A stretch of 35,691 bases of DNA from Pyrinomonadaceae bacterium (GCA_013811945.1 JACCUI010000111.1:1-35691), one strand, 5' to 3'; positions 1-9,062 are shown, counted from the first letter of the stretch. The notes: generated by a model not told the origin, from the letters alone. Made by a program: numbers and translations.

Positions 1-2
1 CG

Positions 3-536
3 GTTATCGATGCCGACGGAAGGTATCTGGGCAAGTATCGGAAGAACCACATTCCGCACGTCAACCCGGGCTTTTGGGAGAAGTTCTATTTCCGGCCGGG
101 TAATCTCGGGTATCCCGCGTTTGATACAGCATTCGCGCGCATCGGGGTTTATATCTGCTACGACCGCCACTTCCCGGAAGGAGCCCGGGCTCTCGGGTTG
201 AATGGGGCCGAGATAGTTTTCAACCCCTCCGCAACCGTAGCTGGTCTTTCAGAATACCTGTGGCGGCTGGAACAACCAGCTCATGCGGTTGCCAATGGCT
301 ATTTCATGGGCGCCATAAATCGCGTAGGTCATGAACAACCCTGGGACATCGGCGAGTTTTACGGGCAAAGCTATTTCTGCGATCCGCGCGGACAGTTCGT
401 TGCGGAAGCGCCCCGCGACCAGGATGCCCTGGTTGTGGCAGACTTGAATCTGGACTTGATCCGCGAGGTGCGCAACACCTGGCAGTTTTTCCGCGATCGC
501 CGTCCGGATTCATACGGAGCGCTGGTCGCCGATTAA
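3..536 (+). CDS. Nitrilase-superfamily amidohydrolase, beta-ureidopropionase-like (5' end outside window)
   Basis: The reading frame is open from the window edge to a stop at 534-536, giving 177 residues of the C-terminal two thirds of a carbon-nitrogen hydrolase. The segment GKYRKNHIPH carries the family's catalytic lysine, and GVYICYDRHFPEGARAL carries the nucleophilic cysteine in the CYDxxFPE context typical of N-carbamoyl amide hydrolases. The catalytic glutamate would lie upstream of the window. Family members hydrolyse N-carbamoyl-beta-alanine, N-carbamoylputrescine or N-carbamoyl amino acids in the cytoplasm. A PreA-like dehydrogenase follows on the same strand 138 bases downstream, which favours beta-ureidopropionase, the last step of reductive pyrimidine breakdown. 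N-carbamoylputrescine amidase is the main alternative. The family call is firm; the substrate is inferred. Confidence 0.85.
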   Translation, partial: VIDADGRYLGKYRKNHIPHVNPGFWEKFYFRPGNLGYPAFDTAFARIGVYICYDRHFPEGARALGLNGAEIVFNPSATVAGLSEYLWRLEQPAHAVANGYFMGAINRVGHEQPWDIGEFYGQSYFCDPRGQFVAEAPRDQDALVVADLNLDLIREVRNTWQFFRDRRPDSYGALVAD

Positions 537-540
537 GAAC

Positions 541-665
541 ATTGCCGATTTCCAATTGCCAATTGCCGTTGGTGTGATGGCAAGGTGAATGGTTAATGTT
601 AGCAACAAGTAATTCGAAGCGCGCGAAAGACCAAAATTGGCAATCGGCAATCGGCAATTGGAAAT
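541..665. repeat. Inverted repeat of CAATTGG/CAATCGG words in the nitrilase-preA spacer
   Basis: The left arm (541-572) reads ATTGCCGATTTCCAATTGCC and continues with the same words. The right arm (635-665) is its approximate reverse complement, made of near-tandem seven-base words AATTGGC, AATCGGC, AATCGGC and AATTGGA. The arms enclose about 60 bases of unrelated sequence and could form an imperfect stem. The right arm ends one base before the preA ribosome binding site (GAGGAG, 666-671). The same word family reappears before sufU. Confidence 0.8.
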
Positions 666-674
666 GAGGAGACT

Positions 675-1775
675 ATGGACCTATCAATCACCGTCAACGG
701 AATGAAGTTTCCCAACCCCTTCCTGCTGGGCTCCGGCCCGCCGGGAACTAACGCGCGGGTAATTGCGAAGTCGTACGACGCCGGTTGGGGCGGCGCTGTG
801 GCCAAGACGGTCAGTCTCGAGTCGGCCAAAGTCGTCAATGTTGTGCCTCGATATGGAAAGCTGCGCTCGAAGGTTTCCGGGGAAGTTATCGGGTTTGAGA
901 ACATTGAATTGATCTCTGACCGCCCGATCGATGTCTGGCTGGACGAGTTTCGTCAGCTAAAAAAAGCGTATCCTCATCACATCCTTATTGCTTCGATCAT
1001 GGAAGAATATGAGAAGAGTCGCTGGCAGGAATTGACGAGACTTGTTCAGGACACGGGCGTCGATGCTTTTGAGTTGAACTTCTCCTGCCCACACGGAATG
1101 ACTGAGCGCAAAATGGGTTCGGAGATGGGCGAGCATCCGGATCTCACCGAGGAAGTTACCGGCTGGGTCACTGAGGTTTCCAGGATTCCAGTGTGGGCCA
1201 AGATGACGCCGAATATAACAAACATCAAGGAACCTTCCCACGCAGCGGTACGCGGCGGTGCCGTTGGCGTTTCCGCGATCAATACTATTCTGTCGGTCAT
1301 TGGCGTCGATCTCGATACCTTAAGGCCCATGCCAACCGTCGAAGGTCACACAGTTCCCGGCGGTTATTCTTCGCAAGCTGTGCGTCCCATAGCCCTGCGC
1401 ATGGTTAGCCAGCTAGCACTCAGCCTCCCCAAAGAGGTTTCCGTCAGCGGCATAGGGGGGATCGAGTCGTCTCACGATGCGCTTGAGTTTATGCTGCTTG
1501 GCTCTTCGACCGTTCAGCTTTGCACCGGCGTCATGCTTCACGGGGTGAAAATGATCGACGAGCTTAAGGATGGCCTGGAGAAATTCACGACCGATAAAGG
1601 ATTCGCTTCGGTGGAGGAGATCGTTGGGAAAAGCCTGCCGTATTTTTCGACCCACATGGATTTGGTGCAGAAGATGAAGGCTGCCAAGCGTACTAAGGCC
1701 GGTGAGGCCAGTCGCGATAATGAGTGGGCCCAGAAGGACATTACCGAGAAGACAGCCGAGCTGACATCGAACTAA
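675..1775 (+). CDS. preA: PreA-like NAD-dependent dihydropyrimidine dehydrogenase subunit lacking the ferredoxin domain
   Basis: This 366-residue protein resembles the FMN-binding TIM-barrel subunit of dihydropyrimidine dehydrogenase, which reduces uracil and thymine to their dihydro forms. Visible family landmarks are MKFPNPFLLGSGPPG at the N terminus, GWGGAVAKT, AKMTPNITN, the glycine-rich SGIGGIESSHDALEF, and ELNFSCPHGM near residue 140, where the cysteine is the expected catalytic acid. E. coli PreA is about 411 residues with a C-terminal 2[4Fe-4S] domain. Here the chain ends in a charged, cysteine-free tail, so that domain is absent. ATG 675 follows GAGGAG with a short three-base spacing. 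The gene lies downstream of a ureidopropionase-like gene and converges on xth with only two bases between the stops. A dihydroorotate dehydrogenase-like role is a less likely alternative. Confidence 0.88.
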   Translation: MDLSITVNGMKFPNPFLLGSGPPGTNARVIAKSYDAGWGGAVAKTVSLESAKVVNVVPRYGKLRSKVSGEVIGFENIELISDRPIDVWLDEFRQLKKAYPHHILIASIMEEYEKSRWQELTRLVQDTGVDAFELNFSCPHGMTERKMGSEMGEHPDLTEEVTGWVTEVSRIPVWAKMTPNITNIKEPSHAAVRGGAVGVSAINTILSVIGVDLDTLRPMPTVEGHTVPGGYSSQAVRPIALRMVSQLALSLPKEVSVSGIGGIESSHDALEFMLLGSSTVQLCTGVMLHGVKMIDELKDGLEKFTTDKGFASVEEIVGKSLPYFSTHMDLVQKMKAAKRTKAGEASRDNEWAQKDITEKTAELTSN

Positions 1776-1777
1776 CG

Positions 1778-2548
1778 TTACAAATCAAACTCAGCTATCA
1801 TCGGCGCGTGGTCTGAAGGCCTCTCCCAGGTACGCGGCTCAATATCAATCCAGGTATTTATGTTGCGCGCTGTCAGCGTCCCGCTGGTCCAAATGTGGTC
1901 AATCCTGAGACCATGATTGCGCCTAAAGGCGCCGGCCCGGTAGTCCCACCAGGAGAATTTCCCTGCCTCCTCATGATGCCGCCGGAAACAATCTTTAAAC
2001 CCCCACGCTTCTATTTCAGCTAAGGCCTCACGCTCAGCCTGGCTGCACATGATTCGCTCCTGCCACAACTGCGGGTTATGAACATCGCGGTCTTCCGGAG
2101 CGACATTAAAGTCTCCACAAAGCAAAACCGGAGCTGTATTCTGGTAGTGGGTTTCAAAAAATGACCGTAGTCTCTTCATCCAGTTGAGCTTGAATTCATA
2201 CTTTTCAGAGGCAACCGACTGACCATTGGGAATGTATACGTTGACGATATCTACTCCTGAAAATCTCGCCGCCAGCAGACGTGCATGCGTCGCCTCCTCC
2301 ACGCCGGGGTACCCACGTTGCGCAGTTTCGCATTCACCGCGGGAAAGAATTGCCACGCCATTGTAAGATTGCTGCCCAAAAGTTATGCAGCCATAGCCGC
2401 GTTCTTTCAGCACGTCCACGGGAAACTTGTCGTCTGTGCACTTGGTCTCCTGCAGACAAAGGACGTCAGGCTGCACCGCATCGAGCCATCTTGTCAGATG
2501 AGGCAATCGGGCAAGTACTGAGTTAACGTTCCAGGTGGCGATCTTCAT
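1778..2548 (-). CDS. xth: Exodeoxyribonuclease III (class II AP endonuclease)
   Basis: The 256-residue product starts MKIATWNVNSVLARLPHL and carries the exonuclease-endonuclease-phosphatase signatures in order: LCLQETKC with the metal-binding glutamate, GYGCITFGQQSYNGVAIL, LCGDFNVAPEDRDV, WWDYRAGAFRRNHGLRIDHIW and the terminal SDHAPMI. It would cut DNA 5' of abasic sites and degrade duplex ends 3' to 5' during base-excision repair. E. coli XthA is 268 residues, so this copy is full length. The frame stays open to 2611, but that extension is only the translated hairpin repeat, so ATG 2548 is preferred. There is no clear ribosome binding site, because the hairpin base lies three bases upstream. 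The gene is last in a minus-strand series after the racemase and peptidase genes. Confidence 0.93.
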   Translation of the reverse strand: MKIATWNVNSVLARLPHLTRWLDAVQPDVLCLQETKCTDDKFPVDVLKERGYGCITFGQQSYNGVAILSRGECETAQRGYPGVEEATHARLLAARFSGVDIVNVYIPNGQSVASEKYEFKLNWMKRLRSFFETHYQNTAPVLLCGDFNVAPEDRDVHNPQLWQERIMCSQAEREALAEIEAWGFKDCFRRHHEEAGKFSWWDYRAGAFRRNHGLRIDHIWTSGTLTARNINTWIDIEPRTWERPSDHAPMIAEFDL

Positions 2549-2551
2549 AAC

Positions 2552-2628
2552 TGTAGGGGCGGAACTCTGTGTCCGCCCCTGCTTGTGTGGCAGCCAAACT
2601 AGGGCGGACACGGAGTTCCGCCCCTACA
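2552..2628. repeat. Near-perfect 28-bp inverted repeat (REP-like hairpin) between the M20 gene and xth
   Basis: The arms at 2552-2579 and 2601-2628 are complementary over 28 bases with one clear mismatch; the left arm starts TGTAGGGGCGGAACTCTGTG. The 21-base loop is 2580-2600. The element sits five bases after the M20 stop codon and three bases before the xth start codon. It could terminate or attenuate the minus-strand transcript, protect its 3' end, or control xth translation. There is no T-run, so a classical terminator is not evident. Confidence 0.88.
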
Positions 2629-2633
2629 ATTGG

Positions 2634-3809
2634 CTACAGCGAAGCAATCAGTCCCGCCAGCAGAGCCCCGCGACGCGGAATGTCATCGACAATGATGTGT
2701 TCATGAGCCGCATGCGCACCATCACCGTCGATCCCGAGTCCATCAAGCACAGGGATCCCCATCGCGGCAAGAAAGTTTCCATCAGACGCTCCTCCAACCT
2801 GCGCTTCTGGAAGGTCGAATCCTGTGGAGGAGGCGATATTCCTTGCTAACTGGTACAGCTCAACGACCTGCGGAGTTCTTTCCAATGGAGGCCGATTTAT
2901 GCCGCCGGTGACGGTCAAGCGCACGCGTTCGTCAAAGGGTTTGGTCCTGAACACAGCCTGTTCAAGGTCTTTCAGTTCTTCCGCGGTTGAAAAGCGCACG
3001 TCGATCTCCGCCTGGGCTTCAGCGGGCACAACATTCGATCTCGTGCCGCCTTGAATCACTCCCACGTTGACTGTTATTCCGCCTCCCATATCATTAAGCG
3101 CGCTTAAACGCTCAATCTGTCTGGCTAGTTCTAGAATAGCGCTGGCACCCTTCTCGGGATCCAGGCCGGCATGGGCCGCGCGGCCCTGCACCTTCATGGT
3201 GAACATTCCCGTCCCTTTTCGCCCGGTTTTAACACCCCCGCCCGAGACCGGTGGTTCGAGCACAAGCCCGCACCGAACCGTGCTGCCGCGGGCCAGGTTT
3301 TCCAGCAATGGCCAGCCTGAGAAGCTCCCGATTTCTTCATCACACGTTAAGACCAACGTAACGCCACAGCGAGGAACGACTCCCAGGTCGCCGCATGCAT
3401 GCAGTACCCCGATTGCCAGGGCGCAGTTTGCCTTCATGTCGAATATCCCCGGACCGTAGATCCTGTTTCCGTCGACGCGCCACGGGCGCTCGGCAATCGA
3501 ACCGCGGGGATGCACAGTGTCCGTGTGGCCGACGATCATGACGGTTTTTAGATCGTTTTGGCCGCCGAAGGCTCGAATTACCAAGTGCTGGCCAAACCCT
3601 GGTGCGTCAACTCGTTGAATGGCTGTGACGCACCTTGCCTCGGCCGCCGCATTGGCCAACAGCTCAATCACGGCTCTGCTGCCAGACTCATCCCCCGAAG
3701 GCGACTCCGTTTCAACGAGTGCTCGCGTAAAGGAAACTATCTCCGCCTGCTTTTCAAGAAACCTTTGCTGAAATCGCTGGGTCAGTGAGCTTGAAGTTTC
3801 GGATGTCAT
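2634..3809 (-). CDS. M20-family metallopeptidase (carboxypeptidase G2 / N-acyl amino acid hydrolase type)
   Basis: The 391-residue protein has the full M20 dinuclear zinc layout. GHTDTVHP gives the first histidine and catalytic aspartate, GPGIFDMKAN the bridging aspartate, TCDEEIGS the catalytic and binding glutamates, and HAAHEH near the C terminus the last histidine. GRAAHAGLDPEKGAS marks the dimerisation lid domain, and GGASDGNFLA is also conserved. No signal peptide is seen, so it should be cytoplasmic. It is closest in pattern to glutamate carboxypeptidases, but M20 enzymes also deacylate N-succinyl or N-acetyl amino acids. It lies 23 bases downstream of an N-succinylamino acid racemase/OSBS-like gene on the same strand, which makes N-succinyl-L-amino acid hydrolysis a plausible role. 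Family is firm; substrate is inferred. Confidence 0.88.
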   Translation of the reverse strand: MTSETSSSLTQRFQQRFLEKQAEIVSFTRALVETESPSGDESGSRAVIELLANAAAEARCVTAIQRVDAPGFGQHLVIRAFGGQNDLKTVMIVGHTDTVHPRGSIAERPWRVDGNRIYGPGIFDMKANCALAIGVLHACGDLGVVPRCGVTLVLTCDEEIGSFSGWPLLENLARGSTVRCGLVLEPPVSGGGVKTGRKGTGMFTMKVQGRAAHAGLDPEKGASAILELARQIERLSALNDMGGGITVNVGVIQGGTRSNVVPAEAQAEIDVRFSTAEELKDLEQAVFRTKPFDERVRLTVTGGINRPPLERTPQVVELYQLARNIASSTGFDLPEAQVGGASDGNFLAAMGIPVLDGLGIDGDGAHAAHEHIIVDDIPRRGALLAGLIASL

Positions 3810-3832
3810 TTTTTGCTGTTGGAAGGGAGCCG

Positions 3833-4972
3833 CTACGATCGTTGTCCCGAGGCGGAAGTCTTTCTCACAACCCTCTCGTTGCGAACGGTCAGCGAATCAA
3901 TACGAGCCAGGTTTAGGTCAAAGCCCAACCCCGGCTTTTCTGGGGCAAGGATAGTCCCCCTAGCGGTGACGGTTACGGGAGGCTCAGTTATGTCTTCCGC
4001 CCAGTAGCGCGAGCTGGCGGAAACGTCCCCGGGAAGGGTGAATCCGGCGAGCGTCGCCATCGCGATATTATGCGCGCGACCAACTCCGGACTCGAGCATG
4101 CCGCCACACCACACGGGAATATTGTTCTCCCGGCAGACCTTCTCGACACGTTTAGCTTCTGCATGACCGCCAACGCGACCGAGTTTTACATTGATGATGC
4201 GGCATGAACCCAGCCCTATGGCGTGCCGGGCATCTTCGCTTGAGTGGATGGACTCATCGAGACATACCGGTGTCTTTATCTGCTTTTGAAGTTCGGCATG
4301 GTCGAAAATGTCGTTATGCGAGAGCGGTTGCTCAAGCATCATCAGGTTGAACTGATCCAATTCCTGGAAGAGGGCCGCATCGGCAAGGGTGTAGGCCGAA
4401 TTTGCGTCACCCATCAGGCGGACATCGGGGAAATTTCGGCGCACCCGCTCGATGATATTCAAATCCCATCCCGGCTTAATCTTGATCTTAATCCGTTGAT
4501 ATCCTGCCTTCAATTCCCGCTCGACCTTTTCCAAGAGGGCCTCGGGTGTGTTCTGAATGCCGATGGAAACTCCGCAGGGGATCTCTGCCTGAACGCCGCC
4601 GAGATGTCTCCATAAAGGCATTCGGGCTTGTTTGGCCTCCAGGTCCCAACAGGCGGTCTCAATGGTAGCCTTCGCCATCCGATGGCCTCGTACAGGCTTC
4701 ATCAGAGAGAAAGCCTGAGCCGCACTTGCAAACTCTTTGCCCACAACCATCGGCGCGAGAAACTCCCTTAGCGTCGCCCATGAGCTTTCGGCCCACTCAT
4801 CACTGTAGAAAGGTCCTTCGCCGGCCGTGCACTCACCCCAACCCTCGGTGCCATCCTTGTCGATGACCCGAGCCAGGACGATGCGCCTGTCCGTGGTGCG
4901 ACCGAAGCTCGTCTCGAAAAAGTGGATCAATGGCTGGCGAATCTCGCGCAGCTCAATCTCTTCGATATGCAT
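3833..4972 (-). CDS. Enolase-superfamily o-succinylbenzoate synthase / N-succinylamino acid racemase
   Basis: The 379-residue protein belongs to the muconate-lactonising subgroup of the enolase superfamily. Visible elements are the capping domain with [17 protein letters not shown], the catalytic KIKIKPGWD lysines, MGDANSAYT and MMLEQPL as first and second metal ligands, LDESIHS as the third, the second catalytic lysine in [10 protein letters not shown], and [15 protein letters not shown]. This pattern is characteristic of the NSAR/OSBS group, which makes o-succinylbenzoate for menaquinone and/or racemises N-succinyl amino acids. No other menaquinone gene is in the window, while an M20 hydrolase follows 23 bases downstream, so the racemase role deserves weight. 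It is divergent from the large secreted nuclease gene across a 235-base spacer. The tail after about residue 360 is basic and not conserved. Confidence 0.87.
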   Translation of the reverse strand: MHIEEIELREIRQPLIHFFETSFGRTTDRRIVLARVIDKDGTEGWGECTAGEGPFYSDEWAESSWATLREFLAPMVVGKEFASAAQAFSLMKPVRGHRMAKATIETACWDLEAKQARMPLWRHLGGVQAEIPCGVSIGIQNTPEALLEKVERELKAGYQRIKIKIKPGWDLNIIERVRRNFPDVRLMGDANSAYTLADAALFQELDQFNLMMLEQPLSHNDIFDHAELQKQIKTPVCLDESIHSSEDARHAIGLGSCRIINVKLGRVGGHAEAKRVEKVCRENNIPVWCGGMLESGVGRAHNIAMATLAGFTLPGDVSASSRYWAEDITEPPVTVTARGTILAPEKPGLGFDLNLARIDSLTVRNERVVRKTSASGQRS

Positions 4973-5080
4973 ATGTTGGGGAGAAACCCTTCGAGCGGGA
5001 TTATGCCTGTCGGCGAGCCAGTTTGTCAGCCTGCGCTGTTCGGCAGTGTCAGAATTAAGGGAGAATTAAGGCAGGTTGTC

Positions 5081-5109
5081 TTGACCTCTGTTTGCAAAGC
5101 TGGTAAAAA
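5081..5109 (+). promoter_or_regulatory. Possible promoter of the secreted nuclease gene
   Basis: TTGACC at 5081-5086 matches the -35 consensus at five of six bases. It is followed after 17 bases by TAAAAA at 5104-5109, a weak -10 match. The position, about 100 bases before the ATG at 5208, in the spacer between divergent genes, fits. The -10 is poor, so this is tentative. Confidence 0.35.
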
Positions 5110-5207
5110 GCTTCACACATTCCTACCGGCAATCCTTACCCAGCTCGGTATTCCTCAAAAAAGAAACGTGCGCGGACGTTTAAAACTGAATTTTGAGAGG
5201 AATATCT

Positions 5208-8200
5208 ATGCCTAATACTGTGTTCTCATCCACCCGACGGACTCGTCTGTCTGTTAGCCAACTTTTCACCATAGCGCTCCCTTCCTCCAGGGGTCGACGT
5301 TTAATAAGTATCTCTCTTGCATTTATTCTAGGAATCGTTCTGCCGACAACTGGGTTGTTCATTCTCTTCCCGTTGACAGTCGTGCAAGCTGACAACACCA
5401 CTCAGACGCCGCCGTTCTCGCAGGATTGGACGAATGCCGGACTCATCACCGTCAACGATGACTGGTCGGGTGTCCCTGGTATCGTGGGCTTCCTCGGCGA
5501 TTACACAACTTCATCGCCCACAGGCGTTGATCCGCAAACACTGCTGCAGGACATGACGACCGTGGACGTCATCGCAAACCAGAGCCTCCCTAACACGCTC
5601 TCCAACGGCGGCGTCGCTGAGTTCGATGGCATTCCCAACCCTTCAATCGCACTTAATGGTTCGGGTACGGCGGACGCGCCCAGCATCATCATCAACCTGA
5701 ACACCACGGGCCTGTCGAGTATCACCGTTGCTTACAACCTCCGCGACATTGACAGCTCGATCGATAACGCCGTTCAGCAGGTTGCGCTCCAATACCGCGC
5801 AGGGAATTCAGGCAACTTCACCAACGTCCCCTCCGGCTACGTCGCCGACGCGACGAGTGGGCCAAGCTTGGCCACCTTGGTCACTCCCGTCAACGTAACA
5901 CTACCTGCCGCCGCCGAGAATCAACCGCTCTTGCAGGTGCGTATCATGACAACGAACGCGGCGGGAAATGACGAGTGGGTCGGTGTCGACGATATCGCAG
6001 TAACAGGATCAACCATCACTCTCCCGACCAACCCTTCGGGCACAGGCTCGGCCAATCCGAACTCGGTGTTACCGGGCGAGTCCTCGACATTGACAGTGAA
6101 TGTCACGCCTGGTGCGAACCCGACGAGTACTGGAATCGCAGTCTCTGTTGATCTTTCATCCATTGGCGGCTCGATCAGTCAGCAGTTTTTCGACGATGGC
6201 ACAAACGGTGATGTCACGCCAAGTGACAACGTCTTCACGTACAACGCCACAGTTTCCATTTCCACAACGCCGGGCCCAAAAACTCTTCCCTTTACCATCA
6301 CGGACGCACAGTCGCGTTCGGGCAGCGGTTCGATCAGTCTAACTGTTCAGTCACCACCGGCACCCCTTAACCACGTGGTTATTAGTCAGCTCTACGGCGC
6401 TGGCGGTAACTCGGGAGCTGCTTTCACCAACGACTACATCGAGCTGTATAACCCGACGGCTACTGCTTTCAGTTTGACAGGCTGGTCGCTGCAATACGCC
6501 TCAGCCGGCGGCACGAGTTGGACTAATAGGCAGTTTCTCGGCGGGATGATCGGACCGGGCGAGTACTACCTCGTTGGCCTTGCCTCGGGTGGCGCCACCG
6601 GCTCGCCACTCCCACCCTCAAATATTTCGGGCGTCATAAACATGAGCGCCACGACTGGGAAAATTGCACTCGTTAACAATGGAAATTTTCTGTCCGGCGG
6701 GTGTCCCGTGGGTGCTGACCCAGACATAGTTGACTTTGTCGGCTACGGAAGTGGAGCGACCTGTCGTGAGGGAGCCGCGAATGCACCCGCGCCAAGCAAT
6801 ACGAACGCCATCTTCAGGAACAATAACGGCAGCACGGACACCGATCAGAACGGATCTGACTTCACCGCTGCCGCGGCTAATCCGCGCCGTACCGCACCGA
6901 TAGTTGAGCTTGGCCCGTGGGTAGCGAGCACCGAACCCACTAGTAATGGGACGAACGCCCCCAAAGACGCAAGCATGACTATCAACTTCAGCGAACCAGT
7001 TGATGTGGTGGGGGCCTGGTACGACATAACATGCGTCAACTCCGGGCAACACAATGACGCGACTGTGGCGTCAGCCTTTAGCTCCGAGGTATATGTGATC
7101 ACTCCGAACACAAACTTCCAGTTCGGCGAACAGTGCACAGGGACTATTTTCAAAGATCAGGTTCACGACCAGGATCTGGACGACAGCGGCGCGAATACCG
7201 ACACGTTGTTCGAGAATTACACCTGGTCATTCACGGTTGTCGGACCCGGTGCGGCTGCGCCTTACCCACCCAGCGTTCACTTAACGATGGGCAACCCCTC
7301 TAACGCTATGCCATTGGTGACTGAGCCGAATAACTACTTGATGGAGAAGCCGGGCTTCAGTCTCTCCTACAACAGGGACGAGGGAACGCCTAACTGGGTG
7401 AGCTGGCATCTTGACACCTCCTGGTTCGGCACCCTTGCACGCGTGGACACCTTCCGTGCCGATCCCGCGGTCCCACCAGACTGGTATCGCGTACAAGCGA
7501 CTGACTATTTCAGCAGCGGCTTTGATCGCGGTCACAATACTCCCAACGCCGATCGTGACCACCAAGATCGTATTCCAATTAATCAGGAAACATTCCTGAT
7601 GACGAACATGATCCCGCAAGCTCCAGATCAAAATCAGGGGCCGTGGGCTGACATGGAGAACGACCTGCGCACGATAGTATCCGGCGGTAATGAGATGTAC
7701 ATAGTAATGGGCGGTCATGGCGCTGGCGGAACTGGCAATAACGGTTATGCGGAGACGATTGCAAGCGGTAGGGTGACGGTCCCTAATGTCACATGGAGAG
7801 TAATCCTGGTACTGCCGACAGGCGAGGACGACGTATCGCGCACTAGTTGCGGGTCTAGAAGCATCGCGGTCATCATGCCTAACTCCAATACGTTCAACGG
7901 AAGCACGATAGGCGACGACAACTGGCAAGACTTCATAGTGTCCGTTGACCAGGTTGAGAGCTTGACTGGCTACGACTTCTTTTCAAATCTGCCGGATGCT
8001 GTGGAACACTGCGTCGAAGCCGGGACAAATGGCGTTAACCCCCCGGGAACTGCGGGCCAGTCTGTTACTACGAATGAAGACACGGCCGTGGGAATCAACC
8101 TGACGGCAGTGAGCCCGAATAACGCGCCGCTGACTTACACCATCGTGAGCGGACCCGATCATGGGGACCTCACCGGCACTGACGGCAACCGCACCTACAC

Positions 8201-9062
8201 TCCGGATCCGAATTACTTCGGCTCTGACAGCTTTTCTTTCAAGGTCAACGATGGAACCAACGATTCAAACATCAGCACGGTTAACATTACTGTAAATTCT
8301 GTAAATGATGCGCCGGTTGGTTACAGCGACAGCCACACCACAAACTCAAACACCCCTTTGAATGTGGCAGCCCCTGGCGTCCTCGGAAATGATCAGGATG
8401 TAGAGGGCAACTCGCTGACCGCCCAGCTGGTTTCAGACGTCTCAAACGGTACGCTTGCCCTTCAAGCTGATGGTTCGTTCAATTACACGCCGGACACGGA
8501 TTTTACCGGTACTGATAGCTTTACATACCGTGCTTTCGATGGAACAGACTCGTCCAATGTGACCAAGGTAACGATTACGGTAAACGACACAGTGGGGCCT
8601 TACCTTACTTCTTCGGTTGCCGTGTCGCTCATCTCGAGCTCGAACAGCAATCTGTTCAATGTTGGGCTCTCAGTGAGCGCAACTGACAACAGCGGCGACC
8701 CCGTGACAATTAACGTGGCGGTGGTTGGCGACGAGAACGACCAGACTCCCACCATCAACAACACGGTTCACTCACCCGATGCGAAAAACATTGCCCCTGG
8801 CACGCTTCGGCTTCGCGGCGAGCGCGTGGAGTCCGGTGATGGGCGCGTCTATCTCATCATCGTTACGACCACTGATTCGTCGGGGAATGTCAGCCGTAAC
8901 TACCACACGGTTGTCGTACCAAAGGGCAACAGTCAGGCAAGAATAGACCAGGTGAATGCCCAGGCGGCCGCGGCTTTGAGTTACGCGCAGACTAATAACG
9001 GCGCAACGCCTCCGGGTTATTTCGTAATCGGTGACGGACCAATAATTGGTCGAAAACAATAG
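5208..9062 (+). CDS. Secreted multidomain protein: lamin-tail, Ig-like, DNA/RNA non-specific endonuclease and cadherin-like repeats
   Basis: The 1284-residue product starts at ATG 5208, preceded by GAGAGG at 5195-5200; a TTG at 5193 is in frame but overlaps this site. A long signal sequence (hydrophobic about residues 32-56) ends VVQA-DN. A beta-rich domain of about residues 65-380 follows. A lamin-tail domain of about 386-560 shows VVISQLYGAGGNSG and DYIELYNPT, and an Ig-like (SbsA/Big_5 type) domain spans about 567-677. The NUC1 nuclease domain of about 685-935 has the active-site DRGH at 773-776 in FDRGHNTPNADRD, then MTNMIPQAPDQNQGPW with the metal-binding asparagine. Two cadherin/VCBS-like repeats (about 945-1128) end in NDAP and VTITVND motifs. 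The last 150 residues are unassigned. It probably degrades extracellular nucleic acid for nutrient recovery or defence. Confidence 0.88.
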   Translation: MPNTVFSSTRRTRLSVSQLFTIALPSSRGRRLISISLAFILGIVLPTTGLFILFPLTVVQADNTTQTPPFSQDWTNAGLITVNDDWSGVPGIVGFLGDYTTSSPTGVDPQTLLQDMTTVDVIANQSLPNTLSNGGVAEFDGIPNPSIALNGSGTADAPSIIINLNTTGLSSITVAYNLRDIDSSIDNAVQQVALQYRAGNSGNFTNVPSGYVADATSGPSLATLVTPVNVTLPAAAENQPLLQVRIMTTNAAGNDEWVGVDDIAVTGSTITLPTNPSGTGSANPNSVLPGESSTLTVNVTPGANPTSTGIAVSVDLSSIGGSISQQFFDDGTNGDVTPSDNVFTYNATVSISTTPGPKTLPFTITDAQSRSGSGSISLTVQSPPAPLNHVVISQLYGAGGNSGAAFTNDYIELYNPTATAFSLTGWSLQYASAGGTSWTNRQFLGGMIGPGEYYLVGLASGGATGSPLPPSNISGVINMSATTGKIALVNNGNFLSGGCPVGADPDIVDFVGYGSGATCREGAANAPAPSNTNAIFRNNNGSTDTDQNGSDFTAAAANPRRTAPIVELGPWVASTEPTSNGTNAPKDASMTINFSEPVDVVGAWYDITCVNSGQHNDATVASAFSSEVYVITPNTNFQFGEQCTGTIFKDQVHDQDLDDSGANTDTLFENYTWSFTVVGPGAAAPYPPSVHLTMGNPSNAMPLVTEPNNYLMEKPGFSLSYNRDEGTPNWVSWHLDTSWFGTLARVDTFRADPAVPPDWYRVQATDYFSSGFDRGHNTPNADRDHQDRIPINQETFLMTNMIPQAPDQNQGPWADMENDLRTIVSGGNEMYIVMGGHGAGGTGNNGYAETIASGRVTVPNVTWRVILVLPTGEDDVSRTSCGSRSIAVIMPNSNTFNGSTIGDDNWQDFIVSVDQVESLTGYDFFSNLPDAVEHCVEAGTNGVNPPGTAGQSVTTNEDTAVGINLTAVSPNNAPLTYTIVSGPDHGDLTGTDGNRTYTPDPNYFGSDSFSFKVNDGTNDSNISTVNITVNSVNDAPVGYSDSHTTNSNTPLNVAAPGVLGNDQDVEGNSLTAQLVSDVSNGTLALQADGSFNYTPDTDFTGTDSFTYRAFDGTDSSNVTKVTITVNDTVGPYLTSSVAVSLISSSNSNLFNVGLSVSATDNSGDPVTINVAVVGDENDQTPTINNTVHSPDAKNIAPGTLRLRGERVESGDGRVYLIIVTTTDSSGNVSRNYHTVVVPKGNSQARIDQVNAQAAAALSYAQTNNGATPPGYFVIGDGPIIGRKQ

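Noticed and set aside
7281..7928. 215-codon minus-strand open frame within the nuclease domain
   Set aside because: The opposite strand encodes the intact NUC1 active site, and the shadow has no family features.
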